Shown in pieces: positions 59,390-61,328 of a DNA stretch of 61,328 bases. The number at the start of each line of letters is the position of its first letter. The stretch's first letter is position 1. The notes under the pieces are model-generated. The model was not told the origin of the DNA, did not search any database, and was given only the letters and a program-made list of their open reading frames with translations. The position numbers and the translations under genes were made by a program. This DNA comes from Acidobacteriota bacterium (GTDB lineage Bacteria > Acidobacteriota > Terriglobia > Bryobacterales > Bryobacteraceae), in the NCBI GenBank assembly GCA_025353165.1, contig JANXRE010000062.1, positions 1 to 61,328 on the forward strand, read 5' to 3'.

Positions 59390-60322
59390 TCACTTTTTCA
59401 GGTGCTCGTCGAACCACTCGATCTCCATCCGCGTGGCCTGCTCGCGGGCCTGGTAGTAAACCCCGTAGTGCGTGATGCCGGGAATGGTCACCAGCTTCTT
59501 CGGGCCGGTGGCGCGGCTGTAGGCCTTGAGCGCGTGGTCCTTGTTGTCGAACAGTTCTTCCTTCTCCGCGACAACGAACAGCATCGCGCATTGCGGCGCG
59601 TTCGCGGCGTCGTCCACCGGCGCGTAGCTGATCATCTTTTCCGAAATGGGGGCACCGCGCAGGTTCCCGATCACCTTCGCGCCCTGCGGCGGATAACCGG
59701 CCTCGCCGCGAGCGCGTTTCGTGGCCGCCGAGTAGGTCTCGCTCCGCGCCTGCTCGGTGGCCACCACCCAACGCGAGTCGGCGGCGCCCACCTGGCTGAC
59801 CAGCGCCTTCACCCGGTGATCGCGGGCGGCGACATAGATCACGTGGCCTCCCGAATAACTGCTGCCCCACAGTCCGATGCGCGCGGGGTCCGCCTGCGCT
59901 TCGTCTTGAATCCAGTGCACGACGTTCTGCAAGTCCGTTGTCTGCTCGATCGGGTCCACTACCTCGCGCACTTCCTGAACCTCCGCCGTGAAGCGGTGGT
60001 CCGGGCGCTGCTCCGGCGCGGGCTTCGTGAGGATGAGCCGCGAGTCGCTGTCGCCCCAGCCGCGATAGTCGAAGACCACGACGAAGTATCCGGCGCGGGC
60101 GAAGTCCATCGCTTGCGGTCGCAAACCCGCCGCGGTTCCGCCCCAGCCGTGACACATGACGATGGACGGGAGTTTTTTTCCGCCGAGAGACTTCAGCGAA
60201 TACAGGCTGGCGGAGAGGCGCGTGCCCTCGCTGACGATGTTGGCCTTGCGGATCTGAAGATCGGCCGGATCTTCGGCGAGTGCCAGGGCGGAGAGTAGCA
60301 GCAGAGTGTATAGCCGGGTCAT
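59390..60322 (-). CDS. Secreted alpha/beta hydrolase
   Basis: 310 residues from the ATG at 60322; signal peptide MTRLYTLLLLSALALA. The fold is clear: SIVMCHGWGGTAAGLRPQAM for the oxyanion loop, VVVFDYRGWGDSDSR, the nucleophile in IGLWGSSYSGGHVIYVA, Asp after VVAEKEELFDNKD and His in PGITHYGVYYQAR. It resembles dienelactone hydrolases and X-Pro dipeptidyl-peptidase-like hydrolases. It lies 34 bp upstream of the M24 peptidase gene on the same strand, so the two are probably co-transcribed. Confidence 0.82.
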   Translation of the reverse strand: MTRLYTLLLLSALALAEDPADLQIRKANIVSEGTRLSASLYSLKSLGGKKLPSIVMCHGWGGTAAGLRPQAMDFARAGYFVVVFDYRGWGDSDSRLILTKPAPEQRPDHRFTAEVQEVREVVDPIEQTTDLQNVVHWIQDEAQADPARIGLWGSSYSGGHVIYVAARDHRVKALVSQVGAADSRWVVATEQARSETYSAATKRARGEAGYPPQGAKVIGNLRGAPISEKMISYAPVDDAANAPQCAMLFVVAEKEELFDNKDHALKAYSRATGPKKLVTIPGITHYGVYYQAREQATRMEIEWFDEHLKK

Positions 60323-60380
60323 GGCCACCCACGATACCACCGACGAGGAACCCGGTATTGGTCGCTTGCTGTTATACAGT

Positions 60381-60880
60381 CATGCCCAAAACCACCACCA
60401 AGACGGCACCGCGCGCCAAGCGCGCCAAGGCGGAAGTCCGGGAAGAATTCTCCGCAATTTAGGATGAGATGCAAACGGTACGGGAATCCGCGGACGCGAA
60501 GGCGGACGAGCTTTCGCGCCATCGGGAGAGCGTCATTCGACAGGCGGTGGACGGCGTCAGCGTGGATGGCGTGGTCGAGCAGATCTCGAAACTCGGCCTG
60601 GAAATATCACGGGCGTTGAGCGGCATTTCCGAAAAGCTGGCGGAGGAAGTCAACCGGCTGGCTACGCTGCGCTCGGCCGTCAGTCTTGAGCGGGAGGAAC
60701 AGGAAGAGACGTTCAAGAAGCAGCGGCAACGGGAGATCGAGGAGTACGAGTACAAGAAGAACAAGGAGCGGCAGGAAGAACTGACTAAGTCGTGGGCGCA
60801 GCGCGAAGCCGCCCTCCGCGAGCAGGAAGAGGAGCTCTCGCGGCTCCGCAAGGAGGCGGCCGAATTCCCGGCCTGGCTGC
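60381..60880 (+). pseudogene. Coiled-coil protein, interrupted and truncated
   Basis: The frame begins MPKTTTKTAPRAKRAKAEVR, hits TAG at 60459-60461, then continues unbroken as DEMQTVRESADAKADELSRH and on through EQISKLGLEISRALSGISEK, REIEEYEYKKNKERQEEL and EQEEELSRLRKEAAEFPAWL. The composition is strongly helical and charged, a long coiled coil. Homologues I recall are longer in the middle, so an internal deletion is likely. After about 60880 the plus-strand frame is the antisense of an RHS fragment, so the C-terminus is lost. Confidence 0.6.
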
Positions 60881-61183
60881 AGCGCCGTGACGGTCTTGGC
60901 GTTCGGATACTGGAACGTAGTGTGCGATTCGGCACTCGTGCCAAAGCCGCGCTTGGCCGATGTCAAGCGGTCGAGCGGATCGGCGTACTCAAACCGCGTC
61001 ACCCCACCCGCCACGGACGCCGTATGCCAGTCCGTGAACGATGTCATCTTTCCGTTCGACGAATCAAACCCAAAGCTGCGGATCTGCTGAAGCGCATTTG
61101 TGGCTGTCGAGGGGAAGGCGTACGCGCTGTCGTACGTAATACTCGTCGGGTTCAGATCGGGATCGGTAACGGAAGTAATATTG
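60881..61183 (-). pseudogene. RHS/YD-repeat protein fragment
   Basis: On the minus strand GNITSVTDPDLNPTSITYDS, YAFPSTATNALQQIRSFGFD, SFTDWHTASVAGGVTRFEYA and DPLDRLTSAKRGFGTSAESH are consecutive YD repeats of RHS proteins. The fragment has neither start nor end and is fused on the right to an integrase-like fragment and on the left to the coiled-coil gene. Confidence 0.7.
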
Positions 61184-61326
61184 CCTGTGCGCTCGGCTCA
61201 ACCCTGTCGTCTTGGCCACGTAGCTTCGCAGCATCCCTTTTCCCGCTTTGCCTTGCACGCGATACTGCTGCTCGGCCAGAGTCTGCCCCAACCAGTTGTA
61301 GATCTCCGTCCGATTCAAGCCTTCAA
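61184..61326 (-). pseudogene. Transposase N-terminal fragment
   Basis: NRTEIYNWLGQTLAEQQYRV, QGKAGKGMLRSYVAKTTGLS and RA read in on the minus strand from the right edge. This helix-rich opening is seen in integrase-core (DDE) transposases. The similarity stops at about 61184, where RHS sequence begins, and the start codon may lie beyond or at the window edge. Confidence 0.55.
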
Positions 61327-61328
61327 AT

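Noticed and set aside
46229-60461. Several remnants are interrupted by TAG (28215, 46229, 46706, 60459), which could suggest amber recoding.
   Set aside because: Intact genes here, such as hslV, also end in TAG, and each interrupted remnant has other lesions. No suppressor tRNA is visible. Ordinary decay explains it.

Overview
The window reads as chromosomal DNA of a high-G+C, Gram-negative soil or sediment bacterium, most likely an acidobacterium of the Solibacter/Bryobacter type. This is inferred from the gene families, not from a marker gene. Support includes a large Oar-like outer-membrane protein with an N-terminal carboxypeptidase-regulatory domain, broken CRTAC1-type VCBS/ASPIC proteins, a NIPSNAP protein with a TAT-like leader, many secreted hydrolases, lpxB (so a lipid A outer membrane) and a complete PQQ operon. 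Both ends of the window lie in transposase- or RHS-like fragments, as expected if an assembly contig broke at repeats.

Layout. 0-2.6 kb: a frameshifted insertion sequence, then a two-gene operon of an HU-like protein and an HU-TIR fusion. 2.7-10.6 kb: a lysine-rich secreted peptide, serA, an ECF sigma factor divergent from an XRE/cupin regulator, a TPR protein-MFS-GNAT operon, and a polyferredoxin membrane protein. 10.6-12.4 kb: gene debris ending in an integrase remnant against tRNA-Asp. 12.4-19.4 kb: NIPSNAP, an MFS exporter, and pqqA-B-C-D-E followed by an M13 peptidase. 19.9-27.9 kb: an unknown protein divergent from lpxB, a zinc-site-less M1 peptidase homologue, a phosphodiesterase, a candidate nuclease-fold protein, a broken toxin-antitoxin pair, trxB, a Sua5-type gene and an FmdB zinc ribbon. 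28-34.9 kb: two pseudogenes, an asparaginase, then a rimI-aroA-kinase-GH57 operon. 35-37.3 kb: fused and decayed remnants. 37.3-42.1 kb: a minus-strand hslV-hslU-lipoprotein-FAH-transaldolase operon. 42.1-46.1 kb: a tightly overlapping operon of a double-GNAT protein, polysaccharide deacetylase, FkbH-like enzyme and ACP. 46.2-61.3 kb: a disrupted AlbA_2/Schlafen-type gene, an alpha-galactosidase-like enzyme facing an enolase-superfamily dehydratase, the Oar-like protein, several hydrolases and a mosaic right end.

How genes work together. pqqA-E make the PQQ cofactor from a 25-residue precursor. HslV and HslU form an ATP-dependent protease. The FkbH-ACP pair probably loads a glyceryl-type unit onto the carrier protein, which the flanking acyltransferase and deacetylase may place on a sugar; this is inference. 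The HU/HU-TIR pair resembles a compact TIR-effector defence module. The intervals between these operons are full of decayed genes, palindromic repeats and recombination scars, so the replicon appears to be losing accessory genes.
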